From contig NZ_JAMBLT010000004.1 in the NCBI RefSeq assembly GCF_023336895.1, forward strand, positions 1-64,000: a stretch of DNA of 64,000 nucleotides, read 5' to 3'. Under the pieces are notes generated by a model. The model was given only the letters and a program-made list of their open reading frames with translations. It had not been told where the DNA came from and ran no database searches. The stretch is from Parasutterella secunda (GTDB lineage Bacteria; Pseudomonadota; Gammaproteobacteria; Burkholderiales; Burkholderiaceae_F). The position numbers and the translations under genes are program-made. The first letter of the stretch is position 1. Each line of letters begins with the position of its first letter. This document shows, in pieces, positions 54,812 to 63,992 of the stretch.

Positions 54812-54968
54812 TTTCCTGTCTTTTTTTCAAAAACGCATTCTTTTGCCTTTAGGCTAAAAAATCTTTCCCGTTCTTATACCGTCCGTTGTTGGGTGGAGTA
54901 GGATTATCGACGCTAAAAACGTTTGATTCAATCAAACCTAAATGATCAACGATCTCTCGTTAGGTCGC

Positions 54969-55013
54969 ACGCGGATGAAGGTATCGGTCAATGCTTTCAT
55001 CCGCGTTTTTTTT
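54969..55013 (+). terminator. Strong plus-strand terminator downstream of rnpB
   Basis: An 11-bp perfect stem ACGCGGATGAA / TTCATCCGCGT followed by eight T. About 160 bases beyond rnpB, so it ends either a long rnpB tail or a separate small RNA. Confidence 0.9.
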
Positions 55014-55051
55014 GAAAAAATTCCCGAAAGGTGAAACCTTCCGGGGCAAGT

Positions 55052-55080
55052 GGCGGCAAGGTGCCCATCGCCGCCTTTTT
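55052..55080. terminator. Hairpin at the end of feoB
   Basis: A 6-bp GGCGGC / GCCGCC stem with five T on the plus strand; a second stem (CCGAAAGGT / ACCTTCCGG, one mismatch) at 55023-55043 faces T-rich sequence on the minus strand and likely ends feoB. Confidence 0.7.
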
Positions 55081-55096
55081 CAGAGAAAGAAAATAA

Positions 55097-57445
55097 TTAG
55101 GCTACAGGAATGATCGGAATAATTTTCGGACCTTTCCCGGCATCTTTTTTTGCCATGCGCTTCATCCAGCAATACATACCGTAGAGGATGCCAAGAGCAA
55201 TCACTATGCAGACGATTGAATAGACTGGTGCAGCGGCAAAGTTAGCCACACGGTAAAAGATGGTGGCGGCAGAGTAGCCGAGCGCCAATGTCCAAGCGCA
55301 AGCGAAAATTGTCCATTTTGTCCCCACTTCACGATAGATCGCAGCAACAGCGGCTACACACGGGACGTAAAGCAAGACCATCAGGAGGTAGGCAAAGACC
55401 GCGGAACTAGAACCAAACAAAGTTTTGATCGTGTCAATTGTGCCAAGGGATACGCCTTGCTCTTCGGCAGCAGAAGCTTGATCCGAGAGATCATCAACGT
55501 GGATACCTAAGGGATCCGATAACGCTCCGGCTAAACCGGCGAAGTTTTCACCGATTGTGCCAACCGCTTCAGAGAAGGTATCCGAGAGAGAGAATCCTCC
55601 TTCTTCAGCAGGCTCATCACCGGTTGCGGCAGCTTCTTCGTGAGCCTTATCAACGGCTAATGTGTCGTAGAGCGAATTAAGCGTACCGACTACCGCTTCT
55701 TTGGCGAAAATGCCGGTAAACACACCGACGGCGGCAGGCCAGTTCTCTTCCTGAATGCCCATAGGTTCAAAGACCGGAACAATGGTTTTGCCGACTTGCG
55801 AGAGAACCGATTTTTCACTGTCTTCATTACCGAAGGAGCCGTCTGTGCCCATGGAATTTAAGAATGCCAGACATGCCACGATAACAACAATCACTTTACC
55901 GGCACGGAACATAAAGGTGCGGACACGATCCCAGGTGCGAAGCATTACGCCCTTGAGAGTCGGAATGTGGTACGGCGGCATTTCCATGACAAAAGCGCTG
56001 GCAGCGCCGGGAAGAGCCGTACGTTTTAAGAGATAACCCGTCAAGATGGCAGCGGCAATGCCGATGAGATAGAGACCAAAGACCAGGTTTTGACCGTTTG
56101 TCGGCCAGAAAGCTGTGGCAAAGAGAACGTATACCGGAAGGCGTGCACCGCAGCTCATAAACGGCGTCATCATGACGGTGATAATGCGGTCACTGGCGCG
56201 GTCCATTGTGCGTGTGGCCATGATGGCGGGCACGTTGCAGCCAAAGCCGACTAAAAGCGGGACAAATGCTTTGCCCGGAAGTCCGAGTGCACGCATGAGG
56301 CGGTCCATAACGAATGCGGCACGAGCCATGTATCCGGATTCTTCCAAAATGGCTAAGAATAGGAACATGAAAAAGACCACCGGAATGAAGGTGGAAATGG
56401 TTTGCAGACCACCACCGATACCGTTAGACAGAAAGACCGTGAGCCACTCAGGCGTTCCCCAAGAGGCAAGAAGTTGTCCCAGACCGTCCACAAAGATGCC
56501 GCCCACTAAAATATCGAAAAAGTCGATGAAGACAGCGCCGAAATTTTGGGTAAAGAGGAAGGTCAGGTACATGATCAACAAAAAGATCGGCAACCCCATC
56601 CAACGGTTCAGGATGATGCGGTCGATACGGTCGGTCAAGGTACCCGTGATATCGCCTTCGCGGATGACCACTTTTTCAACGATTTGGGAGACTAACTCGT
56701 AGCGGGCATTAGTGATTTCAATATCGGTGTTGCCTTCAAAATGCTGATCTGTTTCTTGGACAACTTGATGCACTTTTTCGAGATTAATGCCTTCGAACTT
56801 ATCCTCAATGCCCGGAGCATGTTCAAGAAACTGTATGGCAAACCAGCGGCCGTTTTCTTTAAGTCCCAATTGAGCGGAAATGAGATCGGCTGCCTTTTCA
56901 ATCACTTCGTCATACTGAACGGTGACTTGTGTTGTGACGGGCGCATCGAGAAACTTCACCAGAGCTTTCTTAAGTTCCTCTACGCCTTTGTTGCGGTTGG
57001 CAACCAGACCAATAACTGGGCACCCCAGTTGTTTTTCCAAAGCACCTAAATCCAGTTTGATTTTGTGTTGTTTAGCAATATCGAGCATGTTGACGACAAC
57101 GATCATCGGTACATGCATTTCGATTAATTGACTGGTCAAATAGAGGTTACGCTCCAAGTTGGAGGCGTCAATAATATTGACAACTACCTGTGCTTCGCCG
57201 CTTAAGAGATAATCGCGAGCGACAATTTCATCTTCGCCAGAGACGGATGTCGGGGTCACTGAATAAATACCGGGCAAGTCCACAACTTCAATATCGTGGT
57301 CTTCGAAGGAGAAATTCCCGGTCTTTTTATCAACAGTGACGCCCGGCCAGTTACCGACACGCTGTCGAGAACCAGTGAGAGCATTAAATAACGTTGTTTT
57401 GCCGCAATTGGGATTGCCGATAAGGCTGATGATATGTTGACTCAT
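55097..57445 (-). CDS. feoB: Ferrous iron transporter FeoB
   Basis: A 782-residue Fe(II) transporter. The N-terminal G domain shows G1 GNPNCGKTTLFNAL (residues 9-22), G3 DLPGIYS, G4 NMLD and the helical region to about 265. The membrane part includes the Gate motifs GFGCNVPAIMATR and CGARLPVYVLF and ends in an extended cytoplasmic tail. AAGGAG upstream supports the ATG at 57445; a start at 57463 would overlap the ribosome-binding site. Follows two FeoA genes; iron-repressed by Fur is expected. Confidence 0.96.
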   Translation of the reverse strand: MSQHIISLIGNPNCGKTTLFNALTGSRQRVGNWPGVTVDKKTGNFSFEDHDIEVVDLPGIYSVTPTSVSGEDEIVARDYLLSGEAQVVVNIIDASNLERNLYLTSQLIEMHVPMIVVVNMLDIAKQHKIKLDLGALEKQLGCPVIGLVANRNKGVEELKKALVKFLDAPVTTQVTVQYDEVIEKAADLISAQLGLKENGRWFAIQFLEHAPGIEDKFEGINLEKVHQVVQETDQHFEGNTDIEITNARYELVSQIVEKVVIREGDITGTLTDRIDRIILNRWMGLPIFLLIMYLTFLFTQNFGAVFIDFFDILVGGIFVDGLGQLLASWGTPEWLTVFLSNGIGGGLQTISTFIPVVFFMFLFLAILEESGYMARAAFVMDRLMRALGLPGKAFVPLLVGFGCNVPAIMATRTMDRASDRIITVMMTPFMSCGARLPVYVLFATAFWPTNGQNLVFGLYLIGIAAAILTGYLLKRTALPGAASAFVMEMPPYHIPTLKGVMLRTWDRVRTFMFRAGKVIVVIVACLAFLNSMGTDGSFGNEDSEKSVLSQVGKTIVPVFEPMGIQEENWPAAVGVFTGIFAKEAVVGTLNSLYDTLAVDKAHEEAAATGDEPAEEGGFSLSDTFSEAVGTIGENFAGLAGALSDPLGIHVDDLSDQASAAEEQGVSLGTIDTIKTLFGSSSAVFAYLLMVLLYVPCVAAVAAIYREVGTKWTIFACAWTLALGYSAATIFYRVANFAAAPVYSIVCIVIALGILYGMYCWMKRMAKKDAGKGPKIIPIIPVA

Positions 57446-57462
57446 TACTGCAAACTCCTTCA

Positions 57463-57693
57463 TTAACCGATCGGGTCGATATCAAGGATTTCAGCCTCGT
57501 CTTTGCGAACGGTGATGAGGCAGCCGCGAATGCGGATTTCAATAGGGTCGCCGAGTGGAGCAACGCGGACGACTTCAAGAGCGCTTCCCGGTGTAACACC
57601 TAGCATCAGTAAGCGTCTGCGGTATTCAGGGGTCGAAGTGGTCATGGATTTCACACGACCCTTAGCTCCGATCGCCATGTCTTTCAATTGCAT
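57463..57693 (-). CDS. feoA: FeoA protein (second copy)
   Basis: A 76-residue SH3-like protein that works with FeoB in Fe(II) uptake. MQLKDMAIGAKGRVKSMTTSTPEYRRRLLMLGVTPGSALEVVRVAPLGDPIEIRIRGCLITVRKDEA is typical of FeoA. AAAGGAAT precedes the ATG at 57693; the frame from 57762 is longer but unconserved. Its stop lies 18 bases before feoB. Confidence 0.93.
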   Translation of the reverse strand: MQLKDMAIGAKGRVKSMTTSTPEYRRRLLMLGVTPGSALEVVRVAPLGDPIEIRIRGCLITVRKDEAEILDIDPIG

Positions 57694-57706
57694 ATTCCGA
57701 TTCCTT

Positions 57707-57946
57707 TTAATAGACAAAGATCTTTTGGGCCGTTTCGTAGTTGACACCAATTCTGGCGTCACCGATTGCCAAGAGAAGGGGTTCGTTTAGTGCGCGTTGT
57801 AAAACACGTATGGTTCCGCCCTGATGCAGTCCCAATTGCGACAGTTTTTCCTGTTCGGAAACATCAAGCTTCATTCGAACAACTGTCACATTGGTCATCA
57901 GGTCCGATTCGGTTAGAGGATGAATTCGAGACATAGTTTTTTTCAT
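57707..57946 (-). CDS. feoA: FeoA-like protein (first copy)
   Basis: A 79-residue FeoA-like SH3 domain protein (VTVVRMKLDVSEQEKLSQLGLHQGGTIRVLQRALNEPLLLAIGDARIGVNYETAQKIFV). More divergent than the next copy, lacking the GDP-like end. The ATG at 57946 has AGG at nine to ten bases; an ATG at 57952 is also possible. First gene of the feoA-feoA-feoB operon, divergent from a porin. Confidence 0.85.
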   Translation of the reverse strand: MKKTMSRIHPLTESDLMTNVTVVRMKLDVSEQEKLSQLGLHQGGTIRVLQRALNEPLLLAIGDARIGVNYETAQKIFVY

Positions 57947-57952
57947 GATCAT

Positions 57953-58317
57953 GCACCTGCGTCCGGGATTGGACGCCAGATCTAAGTCGCAATCGTAATA
58001 GGAATTAATCTCAATATCAAGAGTGAATTAGGTTATTTTATCTATGAATTAACTGAAGTTTTTTCTTTAGAAATTTGTATAAATCTATGTAAAACAAATA
58101 GATAAATTAAATAGAAATAATTATTAATAGTGTTTTAATGAAATTAATTATTGTCCTATCTGACGATTTTTAAAAATTAAAAATATAGTAAGAAAGTGAT
58201 AACTATATTGATAAATAAAGAAATCATTCTTGGATGTAAGCAGAAATAGTTATTGAATTGAATCTTAAATAAGAATAAAATTGCGAAATAAGAATTATTC
58301 TCATTAAAGGAAATAAT
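57953..58317. promoter_or_regulatory. AT-rich divergent region with Fur-like sites
   Basis: About 365 very AT-rich bases between the feo operon and the porin gene. TAAGAATTATTCTCA (58289-58303), just upstream of the porin ribosome-binding site, matches the Fur core TGATAATnATTATCA with three mismatches on its complement. AATAGGAATTAATCTCAAT (57997-58015) near feoA is a weaker candidate. No small ORF was found. Confidence 0.6.
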
Positions 58318-59508
58318 ATGAGCTCATTTAAAAAATCTTCTTTTGTTATGGCTTTGATGGTGGCAGTGGGTTCAGCCCAAGCGGCTTCTGTTGAAGTATA
58401 TGGTACGGTTGATACCGGTCTGCTCTATACGCATGAGTCAAGCGATTCAAAAGTTAATAATGAAAAAAACCACGAAAGTGCGGACAACTGGGGTGTGGCC
58501 AGTGGAACGAATACGGCCAGTGTGATCGGGATCCGTGGTATGGAAAATATCTCCGATGATCTTTCTGTCGGTTTTGTGTTGGAAAACAGTTTCAATTCCG
58601 ATGACGGCTCTTTTGCTGAAGAAAATACGCTTTTTGACAAAGAGGCTCAGTTATTTGTTACTTCGTCTTTTGGAACGGTGAGCCTTGGGCGTATGGGAGC
58701 GCTGACAGCCGGTGAAGGAACCTATGACATCTTTATGGTCAACGGGGATGCCATGGACGGTGGCTATGCTGACTACATAGGTGCTGGTTACTGGATGGAT
58801 CGCGGTATTTATGACAACATGATCTCTTTCCAATCACCTGAGTTCGCCGGTATTACTGCCTTCGCCCAATATTCTTTCGGTACCTCGGGCGACGATATGG
58901 TGCCATCACGTGATAAAGAACGTTATGCGGCTTTGGGAGCCACGTTTAGCACCGGAAATTTTTCGGCGGTGGCTGTCGTGGATACCGTGATGAAAAACCG
59001 TCAGACAGTTACCGGTTACGACAAGGCGATTGATGATGCGATGGCTTTCAGCATTGGTGCCAATTATGACATGGGCTTCATGAAGCCTTTCATCGGTTTC
59101 CAATACGGCCAGCATGAACAAATGATCGGTGGCGTTCCCGTGGTTGAAACGGACGAAACAGAAAGCTATGTGGGTGATCTTGACGGTTATGCCGTGGCTG
59201 TGGGTTCCGCCTTCCCTATTTGGGGCGGTGAATTGCAGGTTTCTGTTTACTACGCCGATGGAGACGGGAAAGCTTACAGCTACTACCAAGACGAGACGAC
59301 TCAATCGTCTGAAGTTTCCAAGATGAATGTGAAGCGGTATGGTGTTGCACTATTCCACAATTATGAATTGAGCAAACGCACGAGTCTGTATGCTGGCATC
59401 GGTTACGACTATCAGGAGTACGACGGAAGCGATGTGAATTCAAGCGAAAAAGAACATTTTGAGCAAGACAGCGTTCAAGTAGGTGTCGGTCTCGTTCATA
59501 ACTTCTAA
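58318..59508 (+). CDS. Outer-membrane porin
   Basis: A 396-residue Gram-negative general porin of the betaproteobacterial (OmpC/Omp32) type. Signal peptide about 1-22 (SAQAA). The mature start SVEVYGTVDTGLLYTHES, the GLRG-like IGIRGMENISDDLSVGFVLENSF and FGTVSLGRMGAL strands, and the terminal VGLVHNF aromatic end are typical. AAAGGAAA precedes the ATG. A Fur-like site overlaps its promoter, suggesting iron-linked expression. A terminator with 13-bp stem follows. Confidence 0.93.
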   Translation: MSSFKKSSFVMALMVAVGSAQAASVEVYGTVDTGLLYTHESSDSKVNNEKNHESADNWGVASGTNTASVIGIRGMENISDDLSVGFVLENSFNSDDGSFAEENTLFDKEAQLFVTSSFGTVSLGRMGALTAGEGTYDIFMVNGDAMDGGYADYIGAGYWMDRGIYDNMISFQSPEFAGITAFAQYSFGTSGDDMVPSRDKERYAALGATFSTGNFSAVAVVDTVMKNRQTVTGYDKAIDDAMAFSIGANYDMGFMKPFIGFQYGQHEQMIGGVPVVETDETESYVGDLDGYAVAVGSAFPIWGGELQVSVYYADGDGKAYSYYQDETTQSSEVSKMNVKRYGVALFHNYELSKRTSLYAGIGYDYQEYDGSDVNSSEKEHFEQDSVQVGVGLVHNF

Positions 59509-59537
59509 TTCGGTCACCTCGAACGAGGCTAAAAATA

Positions 59538-59575
59538 AAAATGCCACTCGAAATCAAAAATCCGAGTGGCATTTT
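59538..59575. terminator. Bidirectional terminator between porin and MscS genes
   Basis: A 13-bp perfect stem AAAATGCCACTCG / CGAGTGGCATTTT with a 12-base loop, T-flanked on both strands. Confidence 0.92.
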
Positions 59576-59578
59576 CCG

Positions 59579-60925
59579 TTAATGAGCTGAATCATTGGCG
59601 GCTTTAATTTTCAATTCGCCCCTCAAAGTCACATCACGAATTGTGTAGGGGATTGAAATATTTTCCTGATTAAAGCGTTCAAGGATTTCCTTCATAATCG
59701 TTGAACGTAAAACAGAGGTGCCGTTTTCTGGATCTTTTACCCAGAAACTTAATTTCAGATTGATTCCGTCATTGCCGAAACCGGAAACCACAGCCCAGGG
59801 TTGGGGCGTTTCCAAAATTCGAGCTTGTTTTTTGGCGATATCAACCAAAATTGCCAATGCGCGATTAACGTCACAGTCGTAACCGATACTTGTTTCAACG
59901 GTCGCAACAGAGGCTCTGTCTGTGAACGTGAAATTTTTCACGTTTTGAGTGACAAAGGTTTCATTCGGAATAATCATCTCTTCTCCTGAAAAATTTCTCA
60001 GGACTGAGTAACGAGTTTTAATTTGAGTGATTTTCCCATTAAAACCACCGACTTCCACCGTATCGCCAATTTTGACCGAATGGTCGAAAAGAATAATGAA
60101 GCCAGAAATGTAGTTGGAGGCGATTTTTTGCAACCCAAAGCCCAGACCAACGCCGATTGCACCACCGAATACACTCAAAATGGTTAAATCCAAGCCTACG
60201 GAAGATAGCGATATCAAAATGGCGATGGCTATGAAAGCGATGTGGATGAGGCGTGATAAGACAATTTTGAGATTGTTGTCGATATCTTTTGCTGAATAAA
60301 GGGCGCTATCGCATAGGCCTGAGAGCCACTGGGCAATCAAAACGGACACAATGACAGTGATAATGCCCACAACAAGAGCCCAAAGGGTCAGAGAATCAGG
60401 GCCGACGGGCAGATTGATTTCTCGCATGGCTTGGATAAATTTCGGCAATACACCGACAATTTCCAAGACCGCCAGAATCCAAAAGAGGATATAAAGCGGT
60501 TTTTTAATTTGCAGCAAAACGCTATCGGGCGCAATAAAAGCGCCGAATACCTGAATTAAAAATACCAACAGTGCCCAGGCGTAAAAGATTTGGTAACCGA
60601 CATGAATGAGATTGAAGTTATTATCTGTTAACAATCCCATATCAGAGATTGTGCTGGCACCAAGAGAGAGAAATAGCGCTGCAAAAATAGAGAAGAAAAG
60701 TTTTCGTGTCAGTTCTAAAGAAAATCGGCAAAGTTTGTGACTGATCGTTTCTTTGGAGAAGTTTTCTTCCCAAGTAGCCACTTTTTGACTGCAAACTCGT
60801 GCGACAAAATAAGACAACAAGACTGCAACGACAATAGCCAACACTTGATACCAAAAAGCGCTTTGGGTTAATTCTCGGGCTAAAAAGTCAATGATGCCGC
60901 CCACAAAGATCATCATGTGTTGCAT
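59579..60925 (-). CDS. MscS-family mechanosensitive channel
   Basis: About 448 residues. Five to six membrane segments lead into the pore helix GLDLTILSVFGGAIGVGLGFGLQKIASNYISGFIILFDHSVKIGDTVEV (about residues 250-300), the MscS core, followed by the beta and alpha/beta cytoplasmic domains (PNETFVTQNVKNFTFTD). It protects against hypo-osmotic shock. The start at 60925 is supported by AGAGG upstream; an ORF from 60964 lacks one. Confidence 0.92.
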   Translation of the reverse strand: MQHMMIFVGGIIDFLARELTQSAFWYQVLAIVVAVLLSYFVARVCSQKVATWEENFSKETISHKLCRFSLELTRKLFFSIFAALFLSLGASTISDMGLLTDNNFNLIHVGYQIFYAWALLVFLIQVFGAFIAPDSVLLQIKKPLYILFWILAVLEIVGVLPKFIQAMREINLPVGPDSLTLWALVVGIITVIVSVLIAQWLSGLCDSALYSAKDIDNNLKIVLSRLIHIAFIAIAILISLSSVGLDLTILSVFGGAIGVGLGFGLQKIASNYISGFIILFDHSVKIGDTVEVGGFNGKITQIKTRYSVLRNFSGEEMIIPNETFVTQNVKNFTFTDRASVATVETSIGYDCDVNRALAILVDIAKKQARILETPQPWAVVSGFGNDGINLKLSFWVKDPENGTSVLRSTIMKEILERFNQENISIPYTIRDVTLRGELKIKAANDSAH

Positions 60926-61135
60926 TGATACCTCTTGCATTTCTTTTATTCTCAAAATAGTCACTATGAGCCTAGTCTAGCGAAGCTTTTAATTAATTCA
61001 AGGAAAATGTGAACCGTTTGGTGACAGAGTGTAGCTGTAGTCAAAAGGCTATTTTTGGGGGTTATTTTTTTGTTTTGGCCCCTGTATCATAAGGGAGGAA
61101 TTTTTAGCGCTTATGCTTTAAACAAAGGATTGGTT

Positions 61136-63250
61136 ATGCAAAATCTTGACAAAATCATGAAACCTCGCGCTATTGCGGTCATTGGCGCATCGACCAAGGC
61201 ACACACGATTGGTTCGGACATTATGAAAAGGCTGCAGGAGTACGGCTTTAAAGGCAAGATCTATCCCGTCAATCCAAAGGGTGGGGTCATCGAAGGTTTG
61301 CAAGCTTATCCAACCGTATTGGATGTGCCGGGAGAAGTGGACTTGGCCATCGTGGTGGTTAACGCCAAATTTGTCCTCTCCACTATCGACCAGTGCCACG
61401 AAAAAGGAGTGGGCGGCTTATGTGTGATTAGTGCCGGTTTTAAGGAAACAGGAAAAGACGGGGCGGAACTGGAAAATGCGTTGTTAGAGAAAGTTCGCGC
61501 TTATGGTATGCGCTGTGTCGGCCCGAATTGCTTAGGCGTGGTTAATACCCATCCGGATATTCGGATGGATGGTTGTTTTGCTGAAAGTTTGCCTGAGCGT
61601 GGTGGCATTGGTTTTGTGTCCCAATCCGGTGCGTTGGGCGGAGGTATTTTAAATATCCTCAAAGATTTGAATTTAGGTTTTGCCCAATTTATTTCCATTG
61701 GCAATCAGGCTGATGTCAACGCTGAAACCGCTATTGAATATTGGGAAAATGAAGACGATGTGAAGCAGATTTTGCTTTATATGGAATCCATTCAAAATCC
61801 TGCCAATTTCAGAACACTGGCAAGCCGCGTATCCAAGAAAAAACCGATTTTGGCGTTAAAAGCTGGTCGCAGTGCGGCTGGCGCCAGTGCCGCTTCTTCT
61901 CACACCGGTTCTTTGGCCGGAGCCGATAAGGCGGCTCACGCACTTTTAACGCAGTCTGGGGTGATCCGTGAATACTCATTGGAAAATCTCTTTGCAACGG
62001 CCAAGGTATTTGCCAATTGCCCGATTCCCAAAGGAGACCGCGTGGCCATTATTACCAATTCCGGCGGTCCCGGCATTATGGCAACAGATGCTGTTTGCGA
62101 ATACGGTATGAAGATGGCGCCATTGTCGGAAGAAACGAAGGCTAAGTTGCGCGCATTCCTGCCGGCTGCCGCTTCGGTTAAAAACCCTGTCGACATGATT
62201 GCTTCGGCACCGATTGAACACTACAAGCAAACGCTTGAGACCGTTTTGGCTGATGACAATGTTGACATGGTCATCGTCATCTATTTGCCGTTCTTGGGCT
62301 TAAAGGATATTGATGTGGCTCGAGCGGTCATGGAAATTAAGGCTCAGCATCCTGAAAAGCCGATTGTCGGGGTCTTCATGACAAAGAGTGAGTTCTTCTC
62401 GCAATTGTCTGACATGCAGGTAAATGTTCCGTTCTTTATGTATGCCGAGCAGGCAGCCGACGGTTTAAATCGACTCAATCAACAGCGTATTTGGGTTCAA
62501 AAGCCCTTGGGAACATGTCCTGAATTTACCGTGAATCGTGAACGCGCCCGCGAAATCATTATGCAAAGCGCCTCTCAGGGGCGTGAGCAATTAACGACTC
62601 GTGAAAGTATCGATGTGTTGGATGCGTACGGTATCCGTGTTTGTCGTTCAGGTTTTGCGGTCAATGAAGAGGAAGCCGTCGCCATCGCTGGCAAAGTGGG
62701 CTACCCCGTTGTGATGAAGATGACCTCCAAGACGACCTCTCACAAGACGGATGTGGGCGGTGTTCGCGTCAACATTCAAAACGCTGATCAATTACGAGCT
62801 CAATACCGTGATTTGATCGCCAAACTTAAGGAAAAGAACCTGCTTGAGGGTTTGGAAGGCGTGATTATCCAAGAAATGGTGAAGGGTAGCCGTGAAATGG
62901 TTTGCGGTGTTGCGACCGACCCGCAATACGGTCATATGGTTATGTTTGGTTTGGGTGGTGTTTTCATCGAAGTGATGAAAGACGTTACATTCCGCATGGC
63001 ACCGCTTACCGATGTTGATGCCGATGAGATGATCCGTGGTGTCAAGGCTTATAAGCTGCTTGAAGGCGCACGCGGGACAACGCCGGCTCAAATGGATCAA
63101 TTGCGGGAATGCCTATTGAGAATTTCTCAATTAGTGAAAGATTTCCCGGCTATCACGGAATTAGACATCAATCCTTTGATTATTAGTGAAAAGAACGGGG
63201 AAGGTATTGCCGTTGACGGTCGTATCAAGGTCAATTTAGAAAAACTCTAA
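61136..63250 (+). CDS. ADP-forming acyl-CoA synthetase (acetate-CoA ligase family)
   Basis: A 704-residue single-chain NDP-forming acyl-CoA synthetase. The N-terminal CoA-binding domain has AVIGASTKAHTIGSDIMKRL and the ligase CoA domain ends in SHTGSLAGADKAAHALL (with the phosphohistidine-type SHTGS). The C-terminal ATP-grasp (from about residue 495) has VGYPVVMKMTSKTTSHKTDVGGVRVN and ELDINPLII. No GNAT domain is fused, so it is not a Pat acetyltransferase. It can interconvert acetyl-CoA with acetate and ATP. AAAGGA precedes the ATG at 61136. A strong terminator follows. Confidence 0.92.
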   Translation: MQNLDKIMKPRAIAVIGASTKAHTIGSDIMKRLQEYGFKGKIYPVNPKGGVIEGLQAYPTVLDVPGEVDLAIVVVNAKFVLSTIDQCHEKGVGGLCVISAGFKETGKDGAELENALLEKVRAYGMRCVGPNCLGVVNTHPDIRMDGCFAESLPERGGIGFVSQSGALGGGILNILKDLNLGFAQFISIGNQADVNAETAIEYWENEDDVKQILLYMESIQNPANFRTLASRVSKKKPILALKAGRSAAGASAASSHTGSLAGADKAAHALLTQSGVIREYSLENLFATAKVFANCPIPKGDRVAIITNSGGPGIMATDAVCEYGMKMAPLSEETKAKLRAFLPAAASVKNPVDMIASAPIEHYKQTLETVLADDNVDMVIVIYLPFLGLKDIDVARAVMEIKAQHPEKPIVGVFMTKSEFFSQLSDMQVNVPFFMYAEQAADGLNRLNQQRIWVQKPLGTCPEFTVNRERAREIIMQSASQGREQLTTRESIDVLDAYGIRVCRSGFAVNEEEAVAIAGKVGYPVVMKMTSKTTSHKTDVGGVRVNIQNADQLRAQYRDLIAKLKEKNLLEGLEGVIIQEMVKGSREMVCGVATDPQYGHMVMFGLGGVFIEVMKDVTFRMAPLTDVDADEMIRGVKAYKLLEGARGTTPAQMDQLRECLLRISQLVKDFPAITELDINPLIISEKNGEGIAVDGRIKVNLEKL

Positions 63251-63265
63251 TCTGAGAGTGTGAGA

Positions 63266-63291
63266 AAGGGGCGCTTCGGCGCCCTTTTTTT
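63266..63291 (+). terminator. Terminator of the acyl-CoA synthetase gene
   Basis: GGGCGC-TTCG-GCGCCC stem-tetraloop with seven T. Confidence 0.95.
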
Positions 63292-63434
63292 GTCGAAAAA
63301 ACAGATCACAGCTGTCAAAACGTTTTTTAGTGCAAAACAAAAATCAGACTAGTTGTTTTTAAGGATCAGAACAACAACATCATGTATGCAATAGCCTTTA
63401 GGCAAATTTCTCTGAAAAAAATAATGGAATTTCC

Positions 63435-63463
63435 TTGACTTAGTATCCATATCCTTTTAAATT
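63435..63463 (+). promoter_or_regulatory. Promoter of mraZ (dcw cluster)
   Basis: TTGACT (63435-63440), 17-base spacer, TAAATT (63458-63463). The MraZ box starts four bases after the -10, so bound MraZ would block transcription. Confidence 0.7.
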
Positions 63464-63466
63464 TCC

Positions 63467-63500
63467 GTGTAAGAAAGTGGGGAAAAGTGGAAGTTTGTGC
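63467..63500 (+). promoter_or_regulatory. MraZ box: four GTGN repeats at 10-bp period
   Basis: GTGT (63467), GTGG (63477), GTGG (63487) and GTGC (63497), each exactly 10 bases apart. MraZ is known to bind such direct repeats upstream of its own gene. Confidence 0.85.
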
Positions 63501-63553
63501 CTTAAAGCGCAAACTGCTTTAGTGTTTTTGCCTAAATTGTCGTAGGTGGACTG

Positions 63554-63982
63554 ATGTTTCAGGGCACATCTTTACTAGTGCTAGATGCAAAAGGCCGTCT
63601 CTCGTTACCAGCGAAGTATCGGGAGAGCCTTCTTGTGCCTTGCCAAGGGGAAGTGACCCTAACACGTCATCCGGACGGCTGCGTATTGATCTATCCCCGT
63701 GGTGTTTGGGTGCAATTAAGTGCAAAGCTTGCCGCTCTTCCCTATGCGGCTCGCACGTTGCAGCGCATCATGTTAGGTAGCGCTTTTGATGTTAATGCCG
63801 ACGCTTCGGGGCGACTGTTGGTGCCTAGCGATTTACGAAGTCTCTGCAGTCTCAATCGTGAAGTAACTTTAGTGGGCTTGGGAAATCATTTCGAATTGTG
63901 GGATCAAGCGAAATACATGCAGTTTGAACAAGCGGAATTACAGAAAGGATTGCCGCCGGAAGTGTTTGATTTAGTGCTTTAG
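63554..63982 (+). CDS. mraZ: Transcriptional regulator MraZ
   Basis: A 142-residue AbrB-like double-repeat regulator that opens the division and cell-wall (dcw) cluster. It begins FQGTSLLVLDAKGRLSLPAKYRESL and has the second repeat ASGRLLVPSDLRSLCSLNREVTLVGLGNHFELWD, both MraZ-typical. GGTGGA precedes the ATG. Autoregulated through the boxes at 63467-63500. Its stop lies 10 bases before rsmH. Confidence 0.96.
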   Translation: MFQGTSLLVLDAKGRLSLPAKYRESLLVPCQGEVTLTRHPDGCVLIYPRGVWVQLSAKLAALPYAARTLQRIMLGSAFDVNADASGRLLVPSDLRSLCSLNREVTLVGLGNHFELWDQAKYMQFEQAELQKGLPPEVFDLVL

Positions 63983-63992
63983 GAGAGGGTGA

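Larger units (their letters stand above)
54812..55096. other. Gap between rnpB and feoB with two strong hairpins
   Basis: About 285 bases without a gene. It holds a GTTTGAT / ATCAAAC hairpin (54919-54935), the plus-strand terminator at 54969-55013 and the GC-rich hairpin at 55052-55080. A small RNA ending at 55013 is possible. Confidence 0.5.
63251..63553. other. Intergenic region before mraZ
   Basis: About 300 bases. It begins with the terminator of the synthetase gene and ends with the mraZ promoter and MraZ boxes, listed separately. Nothing else recognisable between 63300 and 63430. Confidence 0.7.
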
